From the NCBI RefSeq assembly GCF_900129885.1, contig NZ_FQXE01000009.1, positions 1 through 64,000 of the forward strand: a stretch of DNA of 64,000 bases. Reading direction: 5' to 3'. The stretch is from Pollutimonas bauzanensis. Lineage in GTDB: Bacteria; Pseudomonadota; Gammaproteobacteria; Burkholderiales; Burkholderiaceae_B. Below are positions 1 through 8,290 of this stretch, piece after piece (position 1 is the stretch's first letter; each line of letters starts with the position of its first letter). The notes below the pieces were generated by a model. The model did not search any database and was not told the DNA's origin. It worked only from the letters and a program-made list of their open reading frames with translations. A program made the position numbers and the translations under genes.

Positions 1-1481
1 GCATGCACCGAGACCGAAGCCGGAAATGGCACGTACAAGCCCTCGCACCCATGTCCCGCCAAGATAACAGGAAGAGGATCAATGATGGAACGCAGTTCGC
101 CTCTCGTGCTGCTATGCCAAAGACATCTATAACACGCACCAAACGTGTTCGTGCGTAGGAGCGCGCGGACAGCCGTTCCCGGACCTTCTATCCAGACCGA
201 AAGCATCGGTGTCGGAGACACGTATTGACCGGACAACCAATGCCCGAGTGATTCCTCCCCGGTAGCATCGATGAGCAAGTCTAGGTTTCCCAGTCGGGCC
301 TGCCTGACATCCACGGGGAGTGCACGAATCTCAGCCCCTGGCGCCAACCGCTTGAGTTCCTTCGCCATGGCCTCGGCCTTGTTCAACAGTAGGTCCGGAA
401 ATCCTAGGCGATGACGCCCGATGTTCTGCGGGAGAAGGCAGTCGAAATCCACCAAAGTGAGCTTTCCACCGGATGTCCCCGCCCCGGCCTTGACCAGCAT
501 ATCGGCGAGGTATCCGCCAATCGTGCCACAGCCAACGACAACAATGCTCTTACCTGCCAACGTCTTTGAGTTCGGTATGTTCCGCTGAGCAAGGTACCGA
601 TCGTCGATTCGTACCACCGAGATGGGAATCGCCTTCAATCCATAGCTCGAATCCCTACCATCTGCGAGCTTACTCTTCGTGATCGGAGCTTGACGGTCAT
701 AAAAAACCACAAAGCCGTACGTCATTAACGGAGATTCGATAACGATCAGAACGCCGTTGGCCTTCTTCCTTTCGCCTTCCTTAATACGGTTGTGAATCTT
801 TCGCCGACAACGAAGATCAAGGGTGCTTTGCCACGCCAAGATATCTCCAACTGTTTCAGGAGGCCACTGGCTCGTCAGAGGACGGGGTTGAGCGCCAGTC
901 TTTACCCGGTAAGTCAGCACCGTTTTATCGACGACGTGGTAGCCGAGCGACTTCAGCTTCTCTGTTGTGCGACCTTGGTTGTCAGTAATGAACCACAAAG
1001 AGTTCCCATTGGCCTGTGCGACTATGCAGTTCTGTTGCCCTAAATGATCGCCCTGGATATCCACAAAACAATACCAACCGTGCCAATAGGCGAAGAACTC
1101 TTCCGCGAGATCCTTGATCATCTCCCCTTTCACGATCTGCCCAAAAACGGCGGCGGCGCTTTGCAGACATGCTAGCGACTGCCCTACAGGGTCATAAATG
1201 TCCAGAACGACCGTACCCTTGGCGAGATAGCAAAGTCCACCATCCGGGCCAAGATGAGGAACCGCTGCGGGCAGATCAGGAGGGATTTCCAGCAACCGGA
1301 TACGAGGCAAATCAAAGAACATGGGGTCGAGCTGGACTTCGCACGGATAGCTCTTGTCCGCGTCGGATGGAGTCAAACGCCCATGCAGCTTGAACCAACC
1401 ATCATCCGTATTGCCAACAAACTCGAAGCCTCGCTGCTTGAAGGCCTCGATCACGTCCGCAACCGCTGCTACGTCTCTCAT
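1..1481 (-). CDS. cap2: Cap2, CBASS E2-E1 fusion conjugation enzyme (C-terminus cut by window edge)
   Basis: The frame stays open from an ATG at 1481 to the left edge, giving 493 codons. The ATG overlaps the CD-NTase stop as ATGA. The N-terminal part reads as a ubiquitin E2-like domain with candidate catalytic Cys84 in GPDGGLCYL. From about residue 305 an E1/ThiF adenylation domain follows: nucleotide loop GCGTIGG (317-323), [14 protein letters not shown] (344-357) and LIDATGE (403-409). Cys479 in [14 protein letters not shown] is a candidate E1 catalytic cysteine. In known type II CBASS, Cap2 conjugates the C-terminal glycine of the CD-NTase to targets and so primes it. The family is about 600 residues, so some 100 residues and any cap3 (JAB peptidase) gene lie beyond the window. 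The family assignment is firm; the catalytic residues are read by motif only. Confidence 0.9.
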   Translation of the reverse strand, partial: MRDVAAVADVIEAFKQRGFEFVGNTDDGWFKLHGRLTPSDADKSYPCEVQLDPMFFDLPRIRLLEIPPDLPAAVPHLGPDGGLCYLAKGTVVLDIYDPVGQSLACLQSAAAVFGQIVKGEMIKDLAEEFFAYWHGWYCFVDIQGDHLGQQNCIVAQANGNSLWFITDNQGRTTEKLKSLGYHVVDKTVLTYRVKTGAQPRPLTSQWPPETVGDILAWQSTLDLRCRRKIHNRIKEGERKKANGVLIVIESPLMTYGFVVFYDRQAPITKSKLADGRDSSYGLKAIPISVVRIDDRYLAQRNIPNSKTLAGKSIVVVGCGTIGGYLADMLVKAGAGTSGGKLTLVDFDCLLPQNIGRHRLGFPDLLLNKAEAMAKELKRLAPGAEIRALPVDVRQARLGNLDLLIDATGEESLGHWLSGQYVSPTPMLSVWIEGPGTAVRALLRTNTFGACYRCLWHSSTRGELRSIIDPLPVILAGHGCEGLYVPFPASVSVH

Positions 1482-2617
1482 CCTGCCTTCGTTCGACCGA
1501 CAAGTTCGCTCGGGCCTGCCGTGGCGGGAGCCGCGGCAATGGTGGCGGCGACGGATACCACCTTGACACGGTCCGGCTCGTTCGGAAAACGCGAGCCGAA
1601 CTCGCCCTGCATCCAAATACAAGCCTGTGAACGGCTACCAGCGCCGATTGCACCGCGAAGTACCCTCTCAAACTCTTCGAAGGCTTTTGCGGCTTCTTCT
1701 ACACCAGTTTTACCCAACCGTTTCGTAAGCGATTCGGACTCGTCTACGGGGTTATTCACTCCTGCATGCAACCGGGCTGGCAGCAACGCGACAACATCTA
1801 ACAAGGCGAGGTCGTCGCGCCGATCACGTTTCTCAAAGAGTGGAGCCGCAGCAGACATCAACAGAATCGAAGCGGGCCCACCACTGGGCCACCTCCAATC
1901 TCGGAATGCTTTTAAGTAACGAACCACACGGCGGAACTGCTCCCCCTTGGCCGCCACCTGGTCCAAGAACCACTCTTTTACAGGCCTAGGGTCGGAGGAC
2001 ATCCAATTGCATTCACGATGAGCCAGAAGCACCTTGTCAGCGGGCAGCGCCGTCCATGTATCCCGCTCCGCCATGTTTACAGCTTCCGACAGCGAATCGT
2101 AGCCGTACCGCTCCATCGATGCCTTCAGCATCACAAACTCTTCGTCTGGAATGGCATACAGGGGAATATCAATATGGGCAAACGTGGCAATAACGATGCG
2201 GATACACGTCGGCTTGTCGGTGACAAGCTTCCACCGTTTTTCTTCGACCAGCGGCTTCAAGGCTTCTTCCGCCGCAGCAAAAAACACGGCCGCCGCAGTG
2301 CTGGGACGTTTAGTCTGCGAGACAAAACTCATTGGTAAATAGCAGCCATCATCGACATCCGCCTGCTGTGGCTGTTGTGCCGGAGAATTCAGTGTCTTAT
2401 ATGCCCACGACCCTTGCGTGAAGAAGCGCGGCTGGGGCACGTCTTCCGTGTATCCGCTCGCCCTCAGCGCCCGAGGGATGCCGGTGCGCAGACAGTCCCT
2501 GACAGCAGTACGGGCGCTGGCGATCCAGGTGCGTTCATCAGACGTCAAATCCAGCTCGTCATGCATGCAGGATTCATCATCAACGGTGGTAAAGAAAAGC
2601 GGGCTCAGGTTCAACAT
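1478..2617 (-). CDS. dncV: DncV-like CD-NTase (cyclic dinucleotide synthase of type II CBASS)
   Basis: This 379-residue protein has the signature of clade A CD-NTases such as Vibrio DncV. It has [15 protein letters not shown] (63-77, helix-N Gly-Ser motif), [11 protein letters not shown] (86-96) with metal ligands Asp87 and Asp89, and a third Asp150 in [10 protein letters not shown]. The predicted role is synthesis of a cyclic dinucleotide (3'3'-cGAMP in DncV) on phage infection, which activates the neighbouring phospholipase. The last residue is Gly, as in DncV, which fits C-terminal conjugation by Cap2. The ATG at 2617 overlaps the capV stop by 7 bp and is preceded by a strong CGGAGG. The protein is shorter than Vibrio DncV (about 436 aa), mainly at the N-terminus. 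The cyclic dinucleotide product is inferred from the family. Confidence 0.93.
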   Translation of the reverse strand: MLNLSPLFFTTVDDESCMHDELDLTSDERTWIASARTAVRDCLRTGIPRALRASGYTEDVPQPRFFTQGSWAYKTLNSPAQQPQQADVDDGCYLPMSFVSQTKRPSTAAAVFFAAAEEALKPLVEEKRWKLVTDKPTCIRIVIATFAHIDIPLYAIPDEEFVMLKASMERYGYDSLSEAVNMAERDTWTALPADKVLLAHRECNWMSSDPRPVKEWFLDQVAAKGEQFRRVVRYLKAFRDWRWPSGGPASILLMSAAAPLFEKRDRRDDLALLDVVALLPARLHAGVNNPVDESESLTKRLGKTGVEEAAKAFEEFERVLRGAIGAGSRSQACIWMQGEFGSRFPNEPDRVKVVSVAATIAAAPATAGPSELVGRTKAG

Positions 2618-3612
2618 ACGACCTCCGGAACATTTTTATTGGGGCCGTGATAGAAGATCGGAGCGCCGGCCTGATGCGCTCGAAACGGTTTAAAAAGAGG
2701 ATCGCCGAGCGCACGCTGCGCAGCGTGGTTGCCGCGATCTTTGAGCGTATTCGTGGCGCCAACGGAAACCCGATCCAGCGCCTTCACGTCCTTGCTCTGA
2801 TCAGGCGTCGCCTGGTCGTCGATCTGGAAGTAGTTGTCTCCCAGCGACTGCCGCAGCATGTAGTCCACCGACGATTCCTGTGCGGAGATCACAAGATCAA
2901 AGAGCCCTCCGCGCCACTTGCCGAATCCGCGATCAAGGCTAGCGCCGCCACGAACCGTTGCCCCGATTGTCATCGTGCCGATGGAGAGAACTCGAATCAA
3001 CGTATCCTGTTTCGGGGCTAAGAACGTCTTGACTTCGTGCAATCCGAACAGACCGGGAGCGTTGCCTACCAGCCCCCCATCCGCAAAGACACCGCGGTCA
3101 TTGCGCGCCAGCGGAAAGTAGACTGGCGCGGCGGCTGTCGCCAACGCCACATCAACGATCTTCATGCGATGATCGAATTCAAATGAAGGATGGTGAGGCG
3201 TTTTGAAGAACTGTCCGCGGCCCGTCGAATAGTTGACTGCCGGTACGAGAACACGATGCTTCAAGTCACCGACTGTGGTTTCTTGGAAGCGCTCTGTCAG
3301 CACTTCTCGCAACCCCGCCGAGCCATGCTTAGCAGTCAACCAGAATCCCAAAAGCCGCCGTGGAATGCTGCGACAATCGAAGATGCGACTACCTTCGTCT
3401 TCAAACAATGATTTGAGCTCGATGGCCGGAATTTCCGCTGCCAGCCCCAAAGCCAGCATCCCTCCTGCCGATGTGCCACAAATCAGATCAAAATGCGAAG
3501 CGATAGGACGACCCAATACGGCTTCAAGTTCGGCAAGAACCGTAGCCGTATAAAGGCCGCGATAGCCTCCGCCCGACAGGGCGAGCACATGGTAGGTAGG
3601 GATGTCAGTCAC
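2611..3612 (-). CDS. capV: CapV patatin-like phospholipase, CBASS effector
   Basis: The 333-residue protein shows the full patatin signature. It has the oxyanion loop SGGGYRG (13-19), the nucleophile elbow GTSAG with Ser48 (46-50), and the catalytic dyad Asp178 in ADGG (177-180). Known CapV proteins are activated by cGAMP-type messengers and degrade membrane phospholipids, killing the infected cell. The frame starts with GTG at 3612, six bases after the stop of the DUF2188 gene, with an AGAGG ribosome site inside that gene's end. It overlaps the CD-NTase gene by 7 bp, so translation is probably coupled. Position directly before the CD-NTase matches the Vibrio capV-dncV-cap2-cap3 order. Confidence 0.92.
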   Translation of the reverse strand: MTDIPTYHVLALSGGGYRGLYTATVLAELEAVLGRPIASHFDLICGTSAGGMLALGLAAEIPAIELKSLFEDEGSRIFDCRSIPRRLLGFWLTAKHGSAGLREVLTERFQETTVGDLKHRVLVPAVNYSTGRGQFFKTPHHPSFEFDHRMKIVDVALATAAAPVYFPLARNDRGVFADGGLVGNAPGLFGLHEVKTFLAPKQDTLIRVLSIGTMTIGATVRGGASLDRGFGKWRGGLFDLVISAQESSVDYMLRQSLGDNYFQIDDQATPDQSKDVKALDRVSVGATNTLKDRGNHAAQRALGDPLFKPFRAHQAGAPIFYHGPNKNVPEVVC

Positions 3613-3618
3613 AGCGCA

Positions 3619-3843
3619 TCAACCTCTCGGGGGAAAGTCGTCGTTGCCATGGCTATCCTTGTCGCGGATACGGCCATCTGGGCGATGGATGACGAGTTCA
3701 GACTTCTGGTTGCGTGCAATATCCCGCGCAGCATCTATTGCTTGCTGCTGCGTGTCATGCACAGAGGTCGCCCGTTGGTTACCAGCGCCTTTGACGGCCC
3801 AACCTTCCTGATGAGGAACAACATGCTGATTTTTTTTGGCCAT
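3619..3843 (-). CDS. DUF2188 small protein, first gene of the CBASS operon
   Basis: This 74-residue protein begins MAKKNQHVVPHQEGWAVKG and matches the DUF2188 pattern: HVVP..GWAVKGAGN, then TQQQAIDAARDIAR, ELVIHRPDGRI and DSHGNDDFPP. The frame is open further upstream, but the ATG at 3843 has a GGAGAG site and begins exactly where the family begins. The stop is six bases before capV, so it is co-transcribed as the promoter-proximal gene. The family has no assigned biochemical role that I know of. The compact fold may be a dsRBD-like or hairpin-rich domain, but that is speculation. Its place inside a defence operon makes an accessory, regulatory or immunity role possible. Confidence 0.85.
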   Translation of the reverse strand: MAKKNQHVVPHQEGWAVKGAGNQRATSVHDTQQQAIDAARDIARNQKSELVIHRPDGRIRDKDSHGNDDFPPRG

Positions 3844-4132
3844 GATGGCTCTCCTATAGTGGAACTTTGGAAATCCCAGCCCATTGGCTGGGTTGTCAAT
3901 GGCCGCCCGCTGTAGCATAATATGTTGCTCATTCAGACAACAGGAAGACCAAGCCAATCCAAGCTGAATCCGTATCAAAACCGGTTTCCGTTGTCTGACT
4001 AGACAACAATATATCAGAGCATGTGCGCCGGAGCAACTCCCGCGTGACATGCGCCGTTAAACTCGACTGGATGTGGGGTTAGTGCAACAGAAGGCTATGG
4101 TCTTCTTCCCGCAGCCGCAAGGATCAAAACTC
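3844..4132. promoter_or_regulatory. Divergent CBASS/capH promoter region with two 7-4-7 operator-like elements
   Basis: A perfect inverted repeat GTTGTCT-gact-AGACAAC lies at 3990-4007. A degenerate copy with the same geometry, GTTGCTC-attc-AGACAAC, lies at 3924-3941. On the minus strand TTCCTG (3946-3941) and TATTAT (3922-3917) flank the second copy with an 18-base spacer. On the plus strand TTTCCG (3985-3990) and AATATA (4008-4013) flank the first with 17 bases. Each operator would therefore fill the spacer of one divergent promoter, a classic repressor position. The promoter hexamers are weak matches and are my inference; the repeats are directly visible. The likely ligand is the XRE protein encoded at 4133. 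Confidence 0.65.
3875..3892 (-). other. Leader hairpin upstream of the CBASS operon
   Basis: CCCAGCC-catt-GGCTGGG forms a perfect 7-bp stem with a 4-base loop between the inferred cap promoter and the DUF2188 start codon, about 30 bases from the ATG. No U-tract follows, so it is more likely an mRNA leader structure than a terminator. Confidence 0.45.
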
Positions 4133-4525
4133 ATGCCGCAAACAGGCTTGGGCGTCGCTATCAAGACGCTACGCGAACGCAGAACCCTTTCTCTGCGTGA
4201 AATTGGCCAACTATCGTCAGTGGATCATGCCTATATCCACCGTCTCGAAACAGGCGAAAAAACAAACCCTTCCCAAGACCTGGTTGAAAAGCTATTAAAG
4301 GTTCTTAAGCCGTCGGAACGGGATGCTGGACTCGTAACTTGGCTGGTTGACCATGCAGAGGCTGACCCCAGTCTCGTCAAATTTGTGCTACAAGACTATT
4401 CTATTAGCATCGATATATTTACAGCTGCGGCCGGAGTCAGGCATCGGGGCAATGTAAGGCCTGATCCTGCCATATTGATTGCCCGAATCAAAAGGGCCTT
4501 TGAGGATGACGACGAGGACGATTGA
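4133..4525 (+). CDS. capH: CapH-like XRE-family repressor of the CBASS operon
   Basis: An N-terminal helix-turn-helix spans roughly residues 8-60: LGVAIKTLRERRTLSLREIGQLSSVDHAYIHRLE is a canonical Cro/XRE core. A C-terminal segment of about 60 residues ends in an acidic tail. In characterised CapH-CapP modules the repressor binds the promoter of its CBASS operon until cleaved by CapP. This gene is divergent from the cap operon and immediately upstream of a CapP-type peptidase, which supports the same job. I chose ATG at 4133 (AAGGA upstream, 130 aa). The frame also allows ATG at 4097 and GTG at 4073. The exact cleavage site cannot be read from sequence. The name rests on domain order and position. 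Confidence 0.82.
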   Translation: MPQTGLGVAIKTLRERRTLSLREIGQLSSVDHAYIHRLETGEKTNPSQDLVEKLLKVLKPSERDAGLVTWLVDHAEADPSLVKFVLQDYSISIDIFTAAAGVRHRGNVRPDPAILIARIKRAFEDDDEDD

Positions 4526-4527
4526 GT

Positions 4528-5397
4528 ATGGACGAGGCGGATGTCAGACAAAGAGCACGCGCATTTGTTGCGAAAGTCGATGTTTCTAACATCCGAGAAG
4601 ACCTGTCCCCCTATGTGGCCGCAGCTAACGCCAGGGTCAAGAAAGATGACCTTGACGAAGGGGAGTCTGGCTACACCATTACTAAGCCGAACGGGAAGCA
4701 CATCATCACGGTGAACTCCTTGGAAACGGATGAACGCCAACGTTTCACTATTTGCCACGAAATAGCTCATATCGTGCTCGACCTTGAGTCGAGTCACGAG
4801 GAGGTCCCGTCTTGGTCTTATGCCAAACGGCATCCTAACGAGGTCGCCTGCGACACATTTGCCGCTGAACTGCTGATGCCTTATCAGCTATGGCTTTCTG
4901 TCGTTCCCAAGGAAGAGCCTTCCCTGGAGCTTATCCAACAAATGGCCGATTTGTTCGGCACTTCGTTCCCTGCCGCTGCGTCAAGATTTGCCAGTCTCAG
5001 CGATGTGCCGTGCGCCTTCGTCACCATGGAGCGCGGCGCAGTACGATATGCCGCACGCTCCACCTCTTTGAGGCAAGCTGGCGCCTGGATATCACCCCGG
5101 TCAGTGATCCCGGCAGGTTCAGTGGCTCATCGAATCAGATTCACCGGGAACAATACAACTGATACCGGAGAAGTTTCCCAGGACGTATGGTTCGACAACT
5201 GGGAAAAAGGCCTTGATCTGTGGGAACTTTCAAGGCACTACGCTCGCACTGACACCACCACTTCATTACTCTGGTTTGATGGCGAAGACTTGCCGGACGT
5301 TGAGGTGAATCGTTTCGGCGCACGAGTCGAAGACGACGGCGGCCTTTCCGAACTGACAGGCGAACTGCCATGGCCAGGACGAAGTAAGCGTCGCTAG
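4528..5397 (+). CDS. capP: CapP-like ImmA/IrrE metallopeptidase, DNA-damage sensor of CBASS
   Basis: The 289-residue protein has the zinc-peptidase motif HEIAH (77-81) followed by a NEVACDTFAAELLMP helix (104-118), typical of ImmA/IrrE (COG2856) enzymes. The C-terminal half (about 130-289) fits the GAF-like sensory region of these proteins. Characterised CapP enzymes are activated by single-stranded DNA and cleave CapH, inducing CBASS on DNA damage. The gene follows capH with a two-base gap if ATG 4528 is used, or overlaps it if TTG 4522 is used; GAGGACG lies upstream of both. Cys108 near the third ligand helix could be a regulatory cysteine, but this is only a suggestion. Alternative reading: a generic phage-type repressor protease. 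Confidence 0.83.
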   Translation: MDEADVRQRARAFVAKVDVSNIREDLSPYVAAANARVKKDDLDEGESGYTITKPNGKHIITVNSLETDERQRFTICHEIAHIVLDLESSHEEVPSWSYAKRHPNEVACDTFAAELLMPYQLWLSVVPKEEPSLELIQQMADLFGTSFPAAASRFASLSDVPCAFVTMERGAVRYAARSTSLRQAGAWISPRSVIPAGSVAHRIRFTGNNTTDTGEVSQDVWFDNWEKGLDLWELSRHYARTDTTTSLLWFDGEDLPDVEVNRFGARVEDDGGLSELTGELPWPGRSKRR

Positions 5398-5653
5398 CTA
5401 AACCTGACATCATTGCACCGTAAATGATTCCATCGTTCTCGCAGCGTATTGGAATGTATTATTCTGCAAAATTCGAGTAGATACGTCAGCACATTCCAGC
5501 GTCATGCATGCTCCAGCCCTCACAACACCTTGAATCGTCGCTTATACGCAACGCGGACACCTAAAGTCCCCAAAGGTGTACCCCGAGAAACGAGAAAATC
5601 CCGAAACCCTTATAAACATTGGCTTTACAGCCATCGTGTGATTCCGGCCCCGT
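5398..5653. other. Intergenic gap between capP and the PIN toxin gene
   Basis: This is a 256-base convergent gap of moderate GC. I see no convincing ORF, tRNA, repeat or strong terminator hairpin. It separates the CBASS module from the toxin-antitoxin pair. Confidence 0.5.
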
Positions 5654-6268
5654 CTAAAGCTCGACTGTCCGCGCCAGATGCAGTTCCCGCAGTCGCTGCG
5701 CGGTTTTCACTTGTCCATCCCGTTCCAGGCGCTCCAATAGCGCCTGCGGTTCGGGTTTGGAACTCAGGTCCAGGCGGAACCGGCGGAATGTCGCTGCGAC
5801 CTCAACCGGCTGCGCTACAGTCAGCCCGTGGAGAAAGGCATCCGGTTTTTGCAGTGCGATACCTAGCCCGGCCAGCACGGCTTTCTTGAAATCCTTGGTA
5901 TTGTGTGACACCAGCGCGACCGCTGACGTGTCCGGATAGGCCTTGGCGGCGATCAGATAGTGTGCGCACGCCGCAACATGCGTGTCCTTCGCAGACCGAA
6001 CAGCAGACGCCACGGCCTCAAACTGAGCCTGCACATCAGCCACCGACACCAGCGCATCCGGTAAGGCATCACACATACGCGCTTCGTGCGCTTTGGCCTC
6101 TTTCAAGGTCTTTTTACGCCCTGTGTCCACCAGTGCCCGATTGACCTCATCGAGAATCAGCGGCGACCAGTGCAGTTTGATCAGCCCCTGGTAATCGAGG
6201 TAGATCAGCAACCCGCGCGTCGTCGCCGCAAACAGCGTATCGGCATCGGCAACGACAGGTATGCTCAC
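5654..6268 (-). CDS. PIN-domain ribonuclease toxin
   Basis: This 204-residue PIN-domain protein has the four acidic positions of the fold visible: Asp8/Asp10 in VADADTLF, Glu41 in LILDEVNRAL, Asp95 in AKDTHVAACA, and Asp126 in NTKDFKKAV. PIN toxins are Mg-dependent ribonucleases that cleave tRNA, rRNA or mRNA. GTG at 6268 overlaps the upstream gene's stop as GTGA, so the two are translationally coupled. A longer upstream frame exists, but the PIN fold begins right at this GTG. It is longer than classic VapC (about 130 aa) and closer to the COG1569-like larger PIN proteins paired with helix-turn-helix antitoxins. The target is unknown. Confidence 0.8.
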   Translation of the reverse strand: MSIPVVADADTLFAATTRGLLIYLDYQGLIKLHWSPLILDEVNRALVDTGRKKTLKEAKAHEARMCDALPDALVSVADVQAQFEAVASAVRSAKDTHVAACAHYLIAAKAYPDTSAVALVSHNTKDFKKAVLAGLGIALQKPDAFLHGLTVAQPVEVAATFRRFRLDLSSKPEPQALLERLERDGQVKTAQRLRELHLARTVEL

Positions 6269-6762
6269 GACGAGAAAATTTCCTCGTCCAGATCTTTGGA
6301 CAGGCGCTTGAGCGCCTTGGCCTGCCGCGTACGTTCGGCTGCCTGCCAACGGGTCACAGCACTGCGCAGCACACGGCGCTGATTACCGACCTTTTGATGC
6401 AGTTCCACCACGCCGGAGTCGATCAGCTTGGCCATGTAGGGCCGGCTGACGTTGACGAGTTGCGCCGCCTGTTCGGTGGTGAGAACCGGATCGTCGTTGT
6501 GAGCCCCCGACTTGTGATCTGCGGTTCGCAGTTGCACGGTTGCGCGGCCCAGCATTTCGATCAACTCGTGCTTGATCGCCTCATCGGCTTCCTTGCTGAG
6601 CGTGACATGGCGCCGGACAATCGACACGACGGGTTCCACGTCGAACGATAACTCGAACATCGGCAAAGCGCGAGCAGACTCGGCGCGCGCCCTAGCCGCC
6701 CGGCGGGGGGCCGGCGCAGTACGCCGCTTGTCCGAAGAAGAGAACGTTTGCTTAGTAGTCAT
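6265..6762 (-). CDS. Excisionase-type HTH antitoxin partnered with the PIN toxin
   Basis: The 165-residue protein has a basic, Ala/Arg-rich N-terminus, then an MFELSFDVEPVV segment, and a MerR/excisionase-like helix-turn-helix around residues 92-140 (LTTEQAAQLVNVSRPYMAKL, then GNQRRV and RWQ). This layout is known for antitoxins encoded just before PIN toxins. It should bind its own promoter and neutralise the toxin through the C-terminal helices. Upstream, at about 6783-6809, the element TATCGAAAC-AATCGAAAC repeats the octamer ATCGAAAC, a candidate operator. Function is inferred from domain and gene order. Confidence 0.75.
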   Translation of the reverse strand: MTTKQTFSSSDKRRTAPAPRRAARARAESARALPMFELSFDVEPVVSIVRRHVTLSKEADEAIKHELIEMLGRATVQLRTADHKSGAHNDDPVLTTEQAAQLVNVSRPYMAKLIDSGVVELHQKVGNQRRVLRSAVTRWQAAERTRQAKALKRLSKDLDEEIFSS

Positions 6763-7092
6763 AGGTGATATGATAACACTAACTCGAAATTATCGAAACA
6801 ATCGAAACCCAATAAAATCCTCCAGCAGTTCCAACTCTCGGGCAGCGACCGCGGTCGCTGCCCGAGAGACAGCCGCGTTTCCAACGAGTCATTCCTATCG
6901 AGTTCATTTGCTCACTATCCTTAGCTAAGGCTGGAAGACTCTGCCTTCCTTGCGCAAATCAGGCCTTCGGCGTCATGATGCCATAATCAGCATCACGCAT
7001 AGCTCTGGCTTATTCTAACAAGCCAACACAGTTTATATTTCTCCTCCGCATAAAAGGCCACTGTGCCCGTTAACCAGAAGATACGGCCAACC
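6763..7092. other. Intergenic region holding the antitoxin promoter and a perfect palindrome
   Basis: This 330-base divergent gap holds the repeated octamer ATCGAAAC (6793-6809) next to the antitoxin start and the palindrome listed separately. The part near 7000-7060 is AT-richer and may hold the promoter of the rightward genes. I see no further gene. Confidence 0.5.
6835..6868. repeat. Perfect 34-bp palindrome
   Basis: The left half CTCTCGGGCAGCGACCG is followed without a spacer by its exact reverse complement, so 17 base pairs are perfectly symmetric about 6851/6852. It is far more GC-rich than its surroundings. It lies between the antitoxin promoter and the rightward hypothetical gene. 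It could be a terminator stem, a dimeric-protein binding site or a recombination site. No U-tract follows on either strand. Confidence 0.85.
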
Positions 7093-7635
7093 ATGAAATC
7101 CCCAAAAGAATCTCAGCACGATGTCACCGAAACCGCGATCAGAAAAACAGCCGACCTCGGAGCCAAAATTTCATTGAGTTTCATCCCTGGCGCATCCACC
7201 GCCTATGAGTTAGCAAAGCTGGGCGTGACCCAAGCACAGGCCTATGTAGAACAAAAGCAGAATCAGCGTATAGTGGATTTTCACGCCATGCTTATCAAGC
7301 AGGACGAGCATTGGAATCAGGACATGGCCGATGCCTGCATTGAGGCCGCCGATTACCACTTGCTGTTGAGCGCATGCGTCCAAGATCTGGAAGATGAAAA
7401 AACAGAACTCTATGCAGCCCTTGCAAAGAATGCGGCTCTGCGCCGTATCACACCGCAAGACATTCGTTTTTTTACCTTGTCGCTACGTGAACTATCGCTA
7501 AATGACGTCAAGGAAATGCAAGTCGCCTACATTGCAAGCAAGTTTCCATTGATCCCTCCATCTGGCCCTGGCAACTATAAGAAGACCTGTCGCTTGAGCG
7601 GGCGTCAGACCATCAGGTCTATGGGCGCAAATTGA
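7093..7635 (+). pseudogene. Hypothetical protein, N-terminal part of a frameshifted gene
   Basis: The fragment encodes 180 residues from ATG 7093; a GTG at 7063 is in frame. I recognise no family. It has a glycine/alanine-rich, weakly hydrophobic stretch ISLSFIPGASTAYELAKLGV, then a long, mostly helical acidic region. The last 16 residues (CRLSGRQTIRSMGAN-like, basic) read unlike the rest. From 7581 the adjacent frame encodes LSLERASDHQVYGRKLMEQR and continues into the next fragment. One missing base near 7579-7587 therefore explains both halves. The intact protein would be about 357 residues. It lies in the island cargo, so it could be a decayed defence or toxin gene. Confidence 0.6.
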
Positions 7636-8168
7636 TGGAGCAGCGCGGATTCGTCAAAGACGAAGTTCTTAGCGGCTATGGCGAACGGTTCATTGCGGCC
7701 TGCCACCTTCCGGATCAGCTCATACCCGGCGCAATCGGCATGAAAGAGTGGAAAAATGCAAACTCCCCCTTGCTCCTCCTATGTTATGAAATCGGGGATA
7801 CCTACATCACGGCATTCAGCGATAGGCTTTCCCAAAACCTAAGAACACAAGGTTATGCAACAACGGGGTTAGCCGCGATCACCCGAGAGAAGGCTATTCC
7901 TTTTATTCGGTACAGTCTGCTGATTTTCAAAAACAAGCCTGAATCCATCGTTGAGCATATTCGCTTCATCGAAAAAACGCTGAAAAAAGGCTCCATCGCC
8001 TTACAGTTATCGAAGAACTTTCCGGCGGTTCTTGAACCTGTGCGTCATCTTTTCGCACATGTGCTTCCCGTCGACGACCCCGATCCGCGACACGCAGCAG
8101 ATATCGTTGCGCAGTTAATTGCAGCGGATGAAACGACCGGCGAGCCGGTCGCTGGACAGACAACTTAG
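7632..8168 (+). pseudogene. Hypothetical protein, C-terminal part of the same frameshifted gene
   Basis: The segment encodes 178 residues if TTG 7632 is used as start. The frame is open from 7581 and its upstream codons look like genuine protein, so this is better read as the second half of the gene beginning at 7093. It contains HLPDQLIPGAIGMKEW, a hydrophobic LLLLCYEIGD and a region of alternating helices. No catalytic motif is recognised. If the frameshift is real, the C-terminal part could only be made by ribosomal slippage or reinitiation at TTG. If it is a sequencing error, one gene of about 357 codons results. Confidence 0.6.
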
Positions 8169-8290
8169 CTGTCTACAGCAGCAAGATACGCCCCGCTACG
8201 CTGCAGCGAGTTTCAGCAATAGTAGATGAACGCTACCATTGCTCCGTACAACAGAAAAACGTGCAGCGCCACATATTCGCGGAGTGCGAC

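Noticed and set aside
3844-4050. Longer DUF2188 start at 4050
   Set aside because: The upstream codons cover the operators and promoters, and the family begins at 3843 with a good ribosome site.
5620-5660. tRNA-like 3' end (GATTCCGGCCCCG) as an attachment site
   Set aside because: No acceptor or anticodon arm upstream, so it is only a chance resemblance.
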